NCBI GenBank assembly: GCA_004297465.1
Contig: SCUB01000011.1
Location: forward strand, 1-64,000
DNA: 64,000 bases
Direction of reading: 5' to 3'
DNA from: Xanthobacteraceae bacterium
Lineage (GTDB): Bacteria > Pseudomonadota > Alphaproteobacteria > Rhizobiales > Xanthobacteraceae
Shown piece after piece: positions 35,516 to 44,421 of the stretch. A program made the position numbers and the translations under genes. Positions within the stretch are counted from its first letter, which is position 1. Each line of letters opens with the position of its first letter. The notes under the pieces were generated by a model that ran no database searches, had not been told where the DNA came from, and worked only from the letters and a program-made list of their open reading frames with translations.

Positions 35516-35893
35516 ATGACGCCGCATCACTCAAGCGAAGTGATCGCCGAAGGCGCGCAGCAAAGTGGGCAAGCGGGTGCGTCCATCAATCTCACGATCA
35601 GCTTCATGGGTGTCATCGCCACCATCACGGGGGAGCGGGAACTCACGCTCGAACTCGGCAGGCAACAAACCTTGCGTGACCTGCTTTACGAACTGGAACG
35701 GCGCTATGGCTCCGAATTCGGAGCGCGGATCTTCCGGAACGCTCAACCGCCCCGTCGCATGCAGATGTGCACGCGCATCTTCATAAATAAGAATCTGATC
35801 GATGAGACGGCGCTGGATCAGCCGATCCCGCTCGCATCAAAGAACTCACCCGAAGTTCTAATCTACTTCCTGCCGGCAGCCTGTGGAGGATGA
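35516..35893 (+). CDS. MoaD/ThiS-like ubiquitin-fold protein
   Basis: This 125-residue protein has a ~25-residue polar N-terminal extension and a beta-grasp fold (INLTISFMGVIATITGEREL, then ELGRQQTLRDLLYELERRYG). It ends in ACGG, so the C terminus carries the Gly-Gly needed for adenylation and thiocarboxylation. MoaD-type proteins give sulfur to molybdopterin. It is the first gene of the operon and runs into the molybdoenzyme gene (stop at 35893, next start at 35901). A cognate E1-like enzyme is encoded at 43621. A dedicated cofactor-maturation role for the neighbouring enzyme is a reasonable inference. Confidence 0.82.
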   Translation: MTPHHSSEVIAEGAQQSGQAGASINLTISFMGVIATITGERELTLELGRQQTLRDLLYELERRYGSEFGARIFRNAQPPRRMQMCTRIFINKNLIDETALDQPIPLASKNSPEVLIYFLPAACGG

Positions 35894-35900
35894 GACCATC

Positions 35901-38516
35901 ATGAATATCCAGCAGAAGATATCTCCGGACGTTCGCGACGATGTATGGATCCCATCAGCCTGCACCATCTGCTACGGCGGATGCTCGATACTTGCACATC
36001 GTGTTGACGGCACGGTCATCAAGATCGAGGGCAATCCCAAGAGTCCGAATGGCGCGGGAAAGCTTTGCGCCAAAGGCGTATCCGGAATCATGATTCTGTA
36101 TGATCCGAATCGGGTCAGCACGCCGCTGCGTCGAACCAATCCCAACAAGGGCATCGGCATAGACCCCGGCTGGAAGCCGATCAGTTGGGAAGAGGCGCTG
36201 AGCGAGACCATCGCCAAGCTGGGCAAGATCAGGCAGGAAGACCCCCGGCAACTGGTGCTTCAGATCACGACGACGCTCACGCCCTCGTCGCTTTCGATCT
36301 TCTTCCCGTTTGGGTGGGCCTTCGGCACGCCCAACATGTGGGTGGCCGGTGGTGGTGTCCATTGCGGCAATGGAGCGCATGCGGGCGGAGGTGTGACGCA
36401 CGCTTCGTGGTCGATTGTGCCTGATTTTCATCATTGCAACTACGCCATCTATTTCGGTGCGTCGAAGGGGCATGGCGCGGGACATGCGGCGACATCCAAC
36501 ATCACGCTCGCCGCCGATGCGCGCGATCGCGGCATGCGCATGGTGGTCGTTGACCCGATGTGTAATTTTGCTGCGGCCAAGGCGAACGAATGGGTGCCTA
36601 TTCGTGTCGGCACCGACGCAGCGCTCGCGCTGGCAATGTGCAACTGCCTGGTCAATGAACTCGGAATTGTCGATCGGGAATATCTGCGCGATCGCACAAA
36701 CGGCATTTATCTGACGCGGCAGGACGGCAAATATGCACGCGATGAAGCAACCGGCGAGCCGCTCGTTTGGAGCGAGAAAATCGGCGGGCCGGTAACTCAT
36801 AATGCCCCGGATGCGAAGGGCGCCGCGCTGGAAGGTACGTTCCAGGTCAATGGGGAAGAGTGCCAGACCGGGTTCACCCGGCTCAAGGAGCATCTGAAGA
36901 AATACTCGCCCGAGTACGCGGAACAGATCACCAGAATTTCGGCCGCGACCATCCGTCGCCTGTCCAAGGAGTTCGGCGAGGCGGCGCGGGTCGGCAGCAC
37001 CATCGTGATCGACGGCAAGACCCTTCCTTACCGTCCGGCGTCGGCCATCTTCTTCCGAGGCGCCCAGGGTCACAAGAATTCGATGTACAACTGCTTTGCG
37101 ATCGACCTTCTCAACCACATCGTCGGAGCGGCGGATGTCGTCGGCGGCACGCTGGGCTTCAACCCGGTCTGCCATGGCCACCCGGATACCCAGCGCCCAC
37201 GCTATTCGCCGCGTCCCGATCGTGACGGTCTGATGGCGGTCGGCACCTGGATGCTGCCGCACGTCCCGTATCCTCCGGCTGATCCTCGCAAGCCGGACTC
37301 GATCGGCTTCATCGAGATGTTTCCGCTCTCCCATGTCTCTCCGCTGATGGCGTCCGCGGATCAGGAGCATTGGTGGCAACAGTTCGACCTGAAATATCGT
37401 CCGAAGATGATGATCAACTACGGCGCCAATTCAATAATGAGCGTCGGCAACAAGGAGACAGTGGCGGAAAGCCTCAAGCGCTACGACTTCATCGTTTCCT
37501 TCGATCTGTTCCTGAACGAGTTCTCCGATTTCGCGGACATCATCTTTCCCGATGCGAGCTATCTCGAAGTGCTCGATCCCAGGCCGAACTTTCCGTTCAT
37601 CTTCAATCACCCGGCGGGTATGGGCGAGTGGGGCTGGCCAATTCGCCAACCCGTCGTCGAGCCTACCGGCGAACGGCGCAGCGCGCGCGACGTGCTTCTA
37701 GAAATCGCCTACGAGCTCGGTCTCGGAGCCGAGATGAACCTCGCCGTCAATAGCTTCTACGGGCTGGATGGCGAGCAGATGCTCGACCCCGCGCAAAGAT
37801 ACGATGTCGAGCAGATCGCCGACCACGAGCTCAGGCACAAGTTCGGCAATGATCGTGGACTCGAATGGTTCAAGGAGAATGGCGTTATCACCTGGCCCAA
37901 GAAGGTGGAGGAGGTCTATTGGCGGACCTTCGTTGATGTCCGCATTCCGATCTATCACGAATACCTGATCGAGTTGGGCGAAAAGACCGCGGGCCTCTGC
38001 CAGCAGGGCAACATGTCGTTCGATATGCGCTACTACGGTCCTCTGCCGGAATGGCTGCCGTGTCCGTCGCATGAGGTCGCGGACTCCGAATTCGATCTCT
38101 ATGCCTTTTATTACCGTGACGCCATTCAGGCCAATAGCTTCACGATGCAGAATCCCTGGATCGACGAGACCGCGCGCATGGATCCGTATTCCTACCGGAT
38201 CGCCATCAACGGCGCGACGGCGCGCAAGAAAGGCCTCCACGACAACGAAGTCGTGTGGATCGAGTCAGTAAAGGGACGGCGCGTCGCTGGCCGCATCAAG
38301 GTGACCGAAGCCATCCATCCGGAGGCAATCGGCATTGCCGCCTGCGCTGGACACTGGAGCAAGCATCAGCCCATCGCCAAGGGGAAGGGCGTGTTCTTCA
38401 ATGAATTGCTTGAGGTCGATTTCGAGCACACCAGTCCGGTCAATCTGAACATGGATCTGTGCTCCAAGGTGAAGGTCTACCGGCACGAGGATCAGAGCAA
38501 GGCGTCGTTTGATTAA
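35901..38516 (+). CDS. DMSO-reductase-family molybdoenzyme, PadB-like
   Basis: This is an 871-residue catalytic subunit. It has an N-terminal [4Fe-4S] site (CTICYGGC near residue 21, then LCAKG near 56), and VHCGNGAHAGGGVTH near 154 places a cysteine at the usual Mo/W-ligand position. The C-terminal molybdopterin-dinucleotide-binding domain starts near 725. No Tat signal is present, so it acts in the cytoplasm, as for phenylacetyl-CoA:acceptor oxidoreductase. The gene set that follows (hydrolase, four-cluster ferredoxin, NrfD-like anchor) matches PadBCD-like complexes, which oxidise the alpha carbon of phenylacetyl-CoA. The ATG at 35901 was preferred over GTG 35883, which overlaps the previous gene. 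Other members of this branch do non-redox chemistry, so the reaction is not certain. Confidence 0.82.
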   Translation: MNIQQKISPDVRDDVWIPSACTICYGGCSILAHRVDGTVIKIEGNPKSPNGAGKLCAKGVSGIMILYDPNRVSTPLRRTNPNKGIGIDPGWKPISWEEALSETIAKLGKIRQEDPRQLVLQITTTLTPSSLSIFFPFGWAFGTPNMWVAGGGVHCGNGAHAGGGVTHASWSIVPDFHHCNYAIYFGASKGHGAGHAATSNITLAADARDRGMRMVVVDPMCNFAAAKANEWVPIRVGTDAALALAMCNCLVNELGIVDREYLRDRTNGIYLTRQDGKYARDEATGEPLVWSEKIGGPVTHNAPDAKGAALEGTFQVNGEECQTGFTRLKEHLKKYSPEYAEQITRISAATIRRLSKEFGEAARVGSTIVIDGKTLPYRPASAIFFRGAQGHKNSMYNCFAIDLLNHIVGAADVVGGTLGFNPVCHGHPDTQRPRYSPRPDRDGLMAVGTWMLPHVPYPPADPRKPDSIGFIEMFPLSHVSPLMASADQEHWWQQFDLKYRPKMMINYGANSIMSVGNKETVAESLKRYDFIVSFDLFLNEFSDFADIIFPDASYLEVLDPRPNFPFIFNHPAGMGEWGWPIRQPVVEPTGERRSARDVLLEIAYELGLGAEMNLAVNSFYGLDGEQMLDPAQRYDVEQIADHELRHKFGNDRGLEWFKENGVITWPKKVEEVYWRTFVDVRIPIYHEYLIELGEKTAGLCQQGNMSFDMRYYGPLPEWLPCPSHEVADSEFDLYAFYYRDAIQANSFTMQNPWIDETARMDPYSYRIAINGATARKKGLHDNEVVWIESVKGRRVAGRIKVTEAIHPEAIGIAACAGHWSKHQPIAKGKGVFFNELLEVDFEHTSPVNLNMDLCSKVKVYRHEDQSKASFD

Positions 38517-38555
38517 GACGCCGGTGGTCGGATCGCGTGACGAGGGGGAAACCTC

Positions 38556-39317
38556 ATGACTGGTGCTTCATCCATCTGGAGCGAGCGCGGCGGTGACAAG
38601 GGGCCGTGCCTGGTTCTTTTGCACGGGCTGGGCGCCAATGGCGCGGTGTGGGATGGCATGAAGCCGATCCTCGACCGCCATTGGCCGGGACGCTGGCTCA
38701 TCCCCGATTTCAGGGGGCATGGACGTTCGCTCCATCGTGCTCCCTACGGCATCGGCATTCACGCGGCGGATGTCGCGTCGCTTCTTGGCCAGGACGAGGA
38801 AATCACGATTGTCGGCCACTCGATGGGAGGCGTGATCGCCATCGCGCTCGCATCGGGCATGTTCGGCGTTCAAGTCAGGCGAGTGGTGGCGGTTGGCGTG
38901 AAAACCGAATGGACGAACGACGATTTCGCCAGGAGTCAGGCCATCGCTCAGGCACCTGCCAAACTCTTCGATTCCCGCGATGAAGCGATCGAGCGCTATG
39001 TGCGTGTTTCAGGCTTGAAGGGGGTGGTCGAGCCCACCTCTTCGGTCGCGGCGGCGGGAATTGTCGAACAGCAGGGCAAGTTCAGGTTGGCGGCCGATCC
39101 GCGGACGTTCGCTCTCGGCCAGCCGGATTTTTCAATGATTGCCAAATCGGCTCTGGCGCCCGTGCGTCTTCTCTGCGGCGACGGTGACAAGATCGCCAGT
39201 CCGGAAGGCATGAAACGATTGGGCGATGAAGTTACCACGTTGTCCGGCTACGGACACAACCTTCATGTTGAGGCGCCGGATGTCCTGTGGAGTTCCATCG
39301 CGGACGGATTGGCATGA
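38556..39317 (+). CDS. alpha/beta hydrolase
   Basis: This 253-residue hydrolase has the oxyanion motif LLHGLGANGAVW near residue 22, the nucleophile elbow GHSMGG near 89, an acid in LLCGDGDKI near 206 and the catalytic histidine in GYGHNLHVEAP near 232. There is no signal peptide, so it is cytoplasmic. It lies between the molybdoenzyme and its Fe-S subunit, which suggests that it acts on the oxidoreductase product, for example as a thioesterase on an arylglyoxylyl-CoA. Esterase or C-C hydrolase activity cannot be excluded. Confidence 0.85.
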   Translation: MTGASSIWSERGGDKGPCLVLLHGLGANGAVWDGMKPILDRHWPGRWLIPDFRGHGRSLHRAPYGIGIHAADVASLLGQDEEITIVGHSMGGVIAIALASGMFGVQVRRVVAVGVKTEWTNDDFARSQAIAQAPAKLFDSRDEAIERYVRVSGLKGVVEPTSSVAAAGIVEQQGKFRLAADPRTFALGQPDFSMIAKSALAPVRLLCGDGDKIASPEGMKRLGDEVTTLSGYGHNLHVEAPDVLWSSIADGLA

Positions 39318-39366
39318 TTAATCGCGCAAGTAACTGGCTGCAGCTAAACGGGGTGGAGGATCGATC

Positions 39367-39972
39367 ATGAGATTGGGAATGGTAATCGATTTGCGGCGTT
39401 GCGTGGGCTGCTATGGCTGCCAGCACGTCTGCAAAGCCGAGAACGGCACGCCGCCCGGCATGTTCTTCGGTCGCGTGATCAAACGCGAGGAGGGATCCTA
39501 TCCGACGACCACGCAGTTATTCTTGCCTGTGCTCTGCAATCATTGCACGGACGCGCCTTGTGTTGACGTCTGCCCGACAGAAGCCAGCCATTACGCCGAG
39601 CATGGCATTGTCGATATCGATCATGACAAATGCGTAGGCTGTCATTCCTGCATGGTCGCCTGTCCATATACGAACCGCTATTTCAACGATGAGCGGCGCA
39701 ATTATTTTGGTGATTCAGGCCCCACTCCCTACGAAGAAGCCAGGGTGGCGCGTCATCCGGAAGGCGTGGTGATGAAATGCAACTTCTGCAGGCCCCGATT
39801 GGCGGAAGGCAAGCTTCCCGCGTGTGTCGACAACTGCGCATCCAATGCGCGCACGTTCGGAGATCTTGATGATCCCAACAGCGAAGTGTCGCGGCTGATC
39901 AAGGAGCGCGGCGGCTTCACGCTCCACCCGGAGGCCGGCACCAGTCCCAACGTATATTATCTCTCGACGTGA
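39367..39972 (+). CDS. four-cluster ferredoxin-like subunit, PadC/DmsB-like
   Basis: This 201-residue electron-transfer subunit has four cysteine groups: CVGCYGCQHVC near residue 13, CNHCTDAPCVDVC near 58, CVGCHSCMVAC near 91, and CNFCRPRL with CVDNC near 138-155. These would hold four [4Fe-4S] clusters as in DmsB, NrfC and PadC. There is no signal peptide, in agreement with a cytoplasmic complex. It should pass electrons from the molybdoenzyme to the membrane subunit encoded 7 bp downstream, and from there to the quinone pool. Confidence 0.93.
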   Translation: MRLGMVIDLRRCVGCYGCQHVCKAENGTPPGMFFGRVIKREEGSYPTTTQLFLPVLCNHCTDAPCVDVCPTEASHYAEHGIVDIDHDKCVGCHSCMVACPYTNRYFNDERRNYFGDSGPTPYEEARVARHPEGVVMKCNFCRPRLAEGKLPACVDNCASNARTFGDLDDPNSEVSRLIKERGGFTLHPEAGTSPNVYYLST

Positions 39973-39979
39973 GGCGAAG

Positions 39980-40891
39980 ATGAACAACCAGCGCTATAAT
40001 CAGTTGATCAATGATCTGCGCAGCGACTACCGCCCTCAGCGTGAATGGGGCGAGGGGCGCGGCATTCTCATGGTGATCGGCCATTTTCTTGTTGGCGTTG
40101 CCGGGGGCACCTGGCTCATGTCGTCCATTTACGGCGTGACGGCGGGTCTGGTGGTTGCCTTCATTCTGGGCATCTTGGGCGGCCTCGTTCACCTCCTGTT
40201 TCTTGGCAACCCCAAGAATGCCCTCAAGATGATGCGGCACGTCCGCACCTCCTGGGTTTCGCGCGGATTCGTTGGGCTTAGTCTGTTTCTCGTCGGCGGT
40301 GGTGTTTACCTGACGCTGCTCATGGTGTCGGCCGATACCGGCGGCTGGATGGCTTTGTTCTGGATCGCAAAGGTGATGGCAGCGGCAGGCATGGTAACCA
40401 TCATCGGTTACATGGGGTTTTGCTACACGGCGTCGAAGGCAATTCCCTTCTGGCATTCACCGCTGCATCCCGCCATCTACATAGCCTTCGCCGTGCGCGG
40501 CGGCATCGCGGCGCTGCTCGTTATCGGTGCCTTCCTCGGCGTGGCGGCCGACGATTGGCTGCTCAAACTCTGGCTGATCGTCACGGCCATCGTCACCTTG
40601 TTCTATGTCCTGGAGTTGCAGGGCGCGATGACGAGCGGCAACGTGGCGGCCCGCCGCTCTGTCGGTGATCTTCTGTCCGGACGGCTGGCGCTGATATTTT
40701 ATGGCGGAACCCTGCTTCTGGGGCTGATTATTCCTATTCTGCTGCTGACGGTGATGGCGAACATTTCGCTAACGGTCATGGCCATTGTCGGTCTGGCGTC
40801 AGTCGCGGGCGACTTTTTCATGAAACTGACGACCGTGCGGGCCGGTGTTTATTTGCCGCTGGTCATCTCCGCGCGCCGTAAACATGCCTGA
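39980..40891 (+). CDS. NrfD/DmsC-like membrane anchor, PadD-like
   Basis: This is a 303-residue integral membrane protein with about eight hydrophobic helices. The opening WGEGRGILMVIGHFLVGVAGG and the conserved FLGNPKNALKMMRHVRTSWVSRG loop are typical of NrfD-type quinone-interacting subunits. It anchors the molybdoenzyme-ferredoxin pair to the inner membrane and exchanges electrons with quinone. It is the last gene of the operon before a 253-bp gap. No haem-ligand pattern is obvious, as expected for NrfD. Confidence 0.88.
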   Translation: MNNQRYNQLINDLRSDYRPQREWGEGRGILMVIGHFLVGVAGGTWLMSSIYGVTAGLVVAFILGILGGLVHLLFLGNPKNALKMMRHVRTSWVSRGFVGLSLFLVGGGVYLTLLMVSADTGGWMALFWIAKVMAAAGMVTIIGYMGFCYTASKAIPFWHSPLHPAIYIAFAVRGGIAALLVIGAFLGVAADDWLLKLWLIVTAIVTLFYVLELQGAMTSGNVAARRSVGDLLSGRLALIFYGGTLLLGLIIPILLLTVMANISLTVMAIVGLASVAGDFFMKLTTVRAGVYLPLVISARRKHA

Positions 40892-41108
40892 CGAGCTCCA
40901 TGCTCCATGCGGGCAAAATTTCTAATCCTTGTGTGACTCTCGGGGGATCGTAACAATGTTGGCTTTCAAGAACGGAGGTGTGTGAACGCAGCAAGACCAG
41001 CTTCAATCTGTCGTGGGCGGTTCGAGACGGTTGCTAAATCGCCTGCATGGATGCGGCTCGACGATTGATTGGCGACATAACAATAAAAACAATGAAGAGA
41101 AGGTGAGC

Positions 41109-41123
41109 TTGATAACAAATCAA
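41109..41123. promoter_or_regulatory. 15-bp palindrome before the third livK-like gene
   Basis: TTGATAACAAATCAA is a perfect TTGAT/ATCAA dyad with a 5-base spacer. It looks like an Fnr/CRP-family site but is one base too long for the usual N4 spacing. It lies 21 bp before the start codon, close to the ribosome site GGGGGA. The rest of 40892-41144 holds no gene. Confidence 0.4.
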
Positions 41124-41144
41124 AAATCGTAGGGGGACATCAAA

Positions 41145-42308
41145 ATGAGCACTTTAACGTTGAGGAAGACAGTTGCCGCTTTGCAGACGATGTTTGTTGC
41201 ATTCCTTGCATTGATTGGCGCGGCCTACGCTCAAGATCCAATTCGTATTGGTTCGTTTCTGTCAGTCACCGGGCCTGCGTCGTTTCTTGGCGAGCCGGAA
41301 TTGAAAACGCTGCAGCTCTATATTGAGAAAACCAATTCAAAGGGCGGCATTCTCGGCCGGAAGTTGGAATTCATCCATTATGATGACGGCGGTGACGCCA
41401 GCAAGGCGAATGGCTTCGTCAAGCGTCTGATCGAATCCGATAAGGTTGACATCATTGTCGGCGGGTCAACGACAGGCACGACGATGGCATCCATACCGTT
41501 GATAGAGAAGGCCGAGATCCCCTTCATATCAATTGCCGGCGGTGTTGTTGTCGTCGAGCCGGTCAAGAAATGGGTCTTCAAGACCCCCGGTTCCGACCGC
41601 CACTCAATTGAACGCCTGATGGTCGATATGAAGAAGAAAGGCATCAAGAATGTCGCGCTGATGGTCGAGACATCTGGGCTGGGGCAGTCAAGCAAGGTTG
41701 AGGCGCACAAAGTAGCGCCCAATTACGGAATTACTTTTACGGCTGAGGAAAGCTACAATCCCAAAGATACGGACATGACGCCTCAGCTTACCAAAATCCG
41801 CAATGCGCCTGGCGTTCAGGCGGTTGCCGTGTTCGGCTTCGGCCAGGGTCCCGCGATCGTCACGAGAAACTACGCGCAGTTAGGCATCAAGCTTCCTCTT
41901 TATCATACGCATGGGGTTGCCTCTCAGGAGTTCGCCAGGCTCACCGATAATGCGAATGAAGGCGTGTTGCTTTCGTCGCCATCATTGCTTGTCGCTGACG
42001 AACTTCCAACCAGCGATCCGCAGAAGGCGGTTCTTCTCGCTTATCGGGATGAATACAGGAAGCGCTACAACGACGATCCGTCGACGTTTGGCGGCTACGC
42101 CTATGACGCCTTAATGCTCGCGCTGGGGGCCATCAACAAGGTGGGTGGCACCAACAAGGAGCAGGTTCGTAATGCGCTGGAGCAAACAAAGAACTACGTC
42201 GGAACCGCCGGCATGGCCAATATGTCAGCGGCCGACCATATGGGTCTAAGCCTGTCCGGCTTCCGTCTTGTTGTTATCAAGCAAGGCAAATTCCGGCTGG
42301 CGCAGTAA
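41145..42308 (+). CDS. LivK-like periplasmic substrate-binding protein (third paralogue)
   Basis: This is a 387-residue type I binding protein with a signal peptide (ALQTMFVAFLALIGAAYA) and the same subfamily marks as the two proteins of the liv operon: IGSFLSVTGPASFLGEPE, VDIIVGGSTTGTTMASIPL and NYVGTAGMANMSAADHMGL. No permease or ATPase gene is near, so it may feed the LivHMGF importer at 1.5-5.5 kb. Its position after the PadBCD-like operon and before the IclR gene suggests uptake of an aromatic acid used by that pathway. It has its own leader and terminator, so it is probably a single-gene unit. Confidence 0.9.
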   Translation: MSTLTLRKTVAALQTMFVAFLALIGAAYAQDPIRIGSFLSVTGPASFLGEPELKTLQLYIEKTNSKGGILGRKLEFIHYDDGGDASKANGFVKRLIESDKVDIIVGGSTTGTTMASIPLIEKAEIPFISIAGGVVVVEPVKKWVFKTPGSDRHSIERLMVDMKKKGIKNVALMVETSGLGQSSKVEAHKVAPNYGITFTAEESYNPKDTDMTPQLTKIRNAPGVQAVAVFGFGQGPAIVTRNYAQLGIKLPLYHTHGVASQEFARLTDNANEGVLLSSPSLLVADELPTSDPQKAVLLAYRDEYRKRYNDDPSTFGGYAYDALMLALGAINKVGGTNKEQVRNALEQTKNYVGTAGMANMSAADHMGLSLSGFRLVVIKQGKFRLAQ

Positions 42309-42321
42309 CGCGAAGGCATAA

Positions 42322-42353
42322 AATGGGAGAGAAACGCAAATTTCTCTCCCATT
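42322..42353 (+). terminator. terminator after the third livK-like gene
   Basis: A perfect 13-bp inverted repeat (42322-42334 and 42341-42353) with a 6-base loop starts 13 bp after the stop codon. The following sequence has only two T residues in a row, so efficiency is uncertain. Confidence 0.65.
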
Positions 42354-42751
42354 GGCTCCACTCTCACTGCCGCCACGCCGATACTTAAGTTATTTTAATT
42401 CTCTGTTTGCTGGATGACTGTCCGAGTTGTCTGTCCATCTCGTGATGCGCGGATTCGCTGACATCTGCCCTCGGCAGGATCATGATTGTGCCAGGGCAAA
42501 TTCCTTATGCTGTGTTGCGGGCCACGCTCGCCGGCCACGCTCCGCGGGCTGCGCGCAAGCATGCGGGAACGCGTTCGACACCGTGCACTGAAAGCTGGTA
42601 GGTATCGGAATCGATTTCCGTGCTGTCATCTTCATGCGCCGAAAATGGCAGGTATCCAACGCTACGTGTTTCGTACCGCAAGCGGTTGAATGGGGTCTCG
42701 GACGAGGTGTCTTGAGGGGCCAAGATAAGGACTGAAATTCAAGGAAGACCA
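42354..42751. other. intergenic region upstream of the IclR gene
   Basis: I see no supported gene in these ~400 bp. The part near 42720-42750 carries the ribosome site of the IclR gene (AAGGAAGA). Short frames here lack family features. Confidence 0.4.
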
Positions 42752-43549
42752 ATGCGTCTAAAGGAAAAATCGAACGAGGATGACGTTAAGTCAAAATTCG
42801 GCGTTCAATCGGTCGAGATCGGATTGCATGTTCTGGAGGTGCTCGCGCAGGCCTATCGACCGATGGGGCTTCGAGAGTTGGCGGCGCTATTGGAGATGCC
42901 GCCTGCGAAAGTGCACCGTTATCTGGTGAGCCTCATCCGGGCCGGCATGGTTGAGCAATCCGGCGCAGGCGGCCGTTATGGATTGGGTCCAATGGCGGTG
43001 ACCCTGGGCCTGTCGGCGCTTAAGCAGCTCGATATTATGCGGATTTCCGAGACTGCAATCGCTGAACTGCGCGATCGGATCGATCACATTGTCCTGCTGG
43101 CGATATGGGGGGATGTCGGGCCAACGGTCATTCGTTGGGAAGACAGTCATCGGCCCGTTGCGGTGAATGTTCGGATTGGTTCGATCCTGCAGACCCTCGA
43201 CTCGGCGACGGGATTGATTTTTGCCGCCTATCTTCCTCGCCATGTTACCGCAACAAGAATAGCCGAAGAAATTGGAGCACGCACTCCGGAAGAGGTGGAA
43301 AAACTTCTTGCCGAAGTCCGTGATCGCGGAATGTCCCGGGTCCGCGGCCATCAATTGGCGTCCATAAATGCCCTAAGCGTTCCTGTATTCGATCATACTG
43401 GAAAAGTTGTCGCCGCCATCACCGCGTTGGGGCCGGAGCGCACCATCAATGTTGACTGGAATGGAAATATTGCGAAGGAATTGAGGATCGTCGCACAACA
43501 GATTTCCCTGCGACTGGGGTGGGCGGCGCCCAAGACGAGCAATAAATAA
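42752..43549 (+). CDS. IclR family transcriptional regulator
   Basis: This is a 265-residue regulator. The N-terminal winged helix (residues 16-80: GLHVLEVLAQAYRPMGLREL, then PPAKVHRYLVSLIRAGMVEQ) is followed by the IclR effector-binding domain with INALSVPVFDHTGKVVAAIT near 210. IclR proteins control aromatic and aliphatic acid catabolism and respond to a pathway metabolite. It probably controls the divergent 2-oxoacid oxidoreductase and molybdoenzyme units, whose shared intergenic region has dyads at 35448-35487. The effector could be the arylacetate or its CoA ester, but that is inference. Confidence 0.92.
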   Translation: MRLKEKSNEDDVKSKFGVQSVEIGLHVLEVLAQAYRPMGLRELAALLEMPPAKVHRYLVSLIRAGMVEQSGAGGRYGLGPMAVTLGLSALKQLDIMRISETAIAELRDRIDHIVLLAIWGDVGPTVIRWEDSHRPVAVNVRIGSILQTLDSATGLIFAAYLPRHVTATRIAEEIGARTPEEVEKLLAEVRDRGMSRVRGHQLASINALSVPVFDHTGKVVAAITALGPERTINVDWNGNIAKELRIVAQQISLRLGWAAPKTSNK

Positions 43550-43620
43550 GTGCGAAAGGCGCGCTGACGGCAGGTTGCGCGAAAATTGTCGGTGACCCTG
43601 CCGATGGCGAGAAGACCCTG

Positions 43621-44421
43621 ATGCTCAATCCCGAGGAATTGGAGCGCTATGCCCGCCACATCGTGCTGCGCGAGGTAGGAGGGCCCGGTCAGGCCGCCTT
43701 GAAGAAGGCGCGCGTGCTGGTGGTTGGCGCGGGCGGACTTGGCGCGCCGGTCCTGATGTATCTCGCGGCGGCGGGTATTGGTACGCTCGGGATAATTGAT
43801 CATGACGAGGTGTCGCTGTCGAATTTGCAGCGGCAGGTCATCCATGCGACCGCTGATGTCGGGCGCTCAAAAGTGGAAAGCGCCGCCGAGAAGATCCGCG
43901 CGCTCAATCCTCATGTGACTGTGCATGTGTTGATGCAAAGATTGAATGCCGCCAACGCGCTGAGTGTTCTTGACGCCTATGATATCGTCGTTGACGGGTC
44001 GGATAATTTTCCCACACGCTATCTGGTCTCGGACGCCTGTTTCCTCGCTCGCAAGGTGCTGGTCACGGGCGCTCTAGGCGCTTTTGACGGAACATTGACC
44101 ACCATCCGGGCGCACGAGCAGGACGCAGAAGGCAAGGTCAATCCAACTTACCGCTGTCTCTTTCCCGAGCCGCCGCCACCCGGGTCCGTGCCGGCCTGTG
44201 TCGAAGCCGGCGTGCTTGGCGCGCTTGCGGGAACCATGGGGTCTCTCATGGCGCTGGAGGTCATTCGTGAAATCACTGGTTTCGGCAATGGCCTTGTCGG
44301 GCGGCTGCTTGTATTCGATGCGCGCGCGATGAAGTTCGATATTTTGCATTATGAACGTGACCCTCGAAATCCACTCAATGGGGATAGACCGGATACCCTG
44401 GATTTGTCGGGACATTTGTAA
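43621..44421 (+). CDS. MoeB/ThiF-like E1 activating enzyme
   Basis: The 266-residue protein has the E1 signature: nucleotide motif VVGAGGLGAPV near residue 37, NLQRQVIH (Arg finger) near 75, and the acid in VDGSDNFPTRYL near 124. MoeB/ThiF enzymes adenylate the C-terminal Gly-Gly of MoaD/ThiS. Of the two CxxC pairs typical of MoeB, only single cysteines are visible (YRCLFPEPPPPG, VPACVEAG), so the zinc site is reduced as in some HesA/ThiF forms. The likely partner is the MoaD-like protein at 35516. It is 71 bp downstream of the IclR gene and may be co-transcribed with it. Confidence 0.9.
   Translation: MLNPEELERYARHIVLREVGGPGQAALKKARVLVVGAGGLGAPVLMYLAAAGIGTLGIIDHDEVSLSNLQRQVIHATADVGRSKVESAAEKIRALNPHVTVHVLMQRLNAANALSVLDAYDIVVDGSDNFPTRYLVSDACFLARKVLVTGALGAFDGTLTTIRAHEQDAEGKVNPTYRCLFPEPPPPGSVPACVEAGVLGALAGTMGSLMALEVIREITGFGNGLVGRLLVFDARAMKFDILHYERDPRNPLNGDRPDTLDLSGHL

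Noticed and set aside
41109-41123. Reading TTGATAACAAATCAA as a true Fnr site
   Set aside because: The spacer is 5 instead of 4 bases and the site lies within the ribosome-site region, so it was kept only as an unassigned palindrome.
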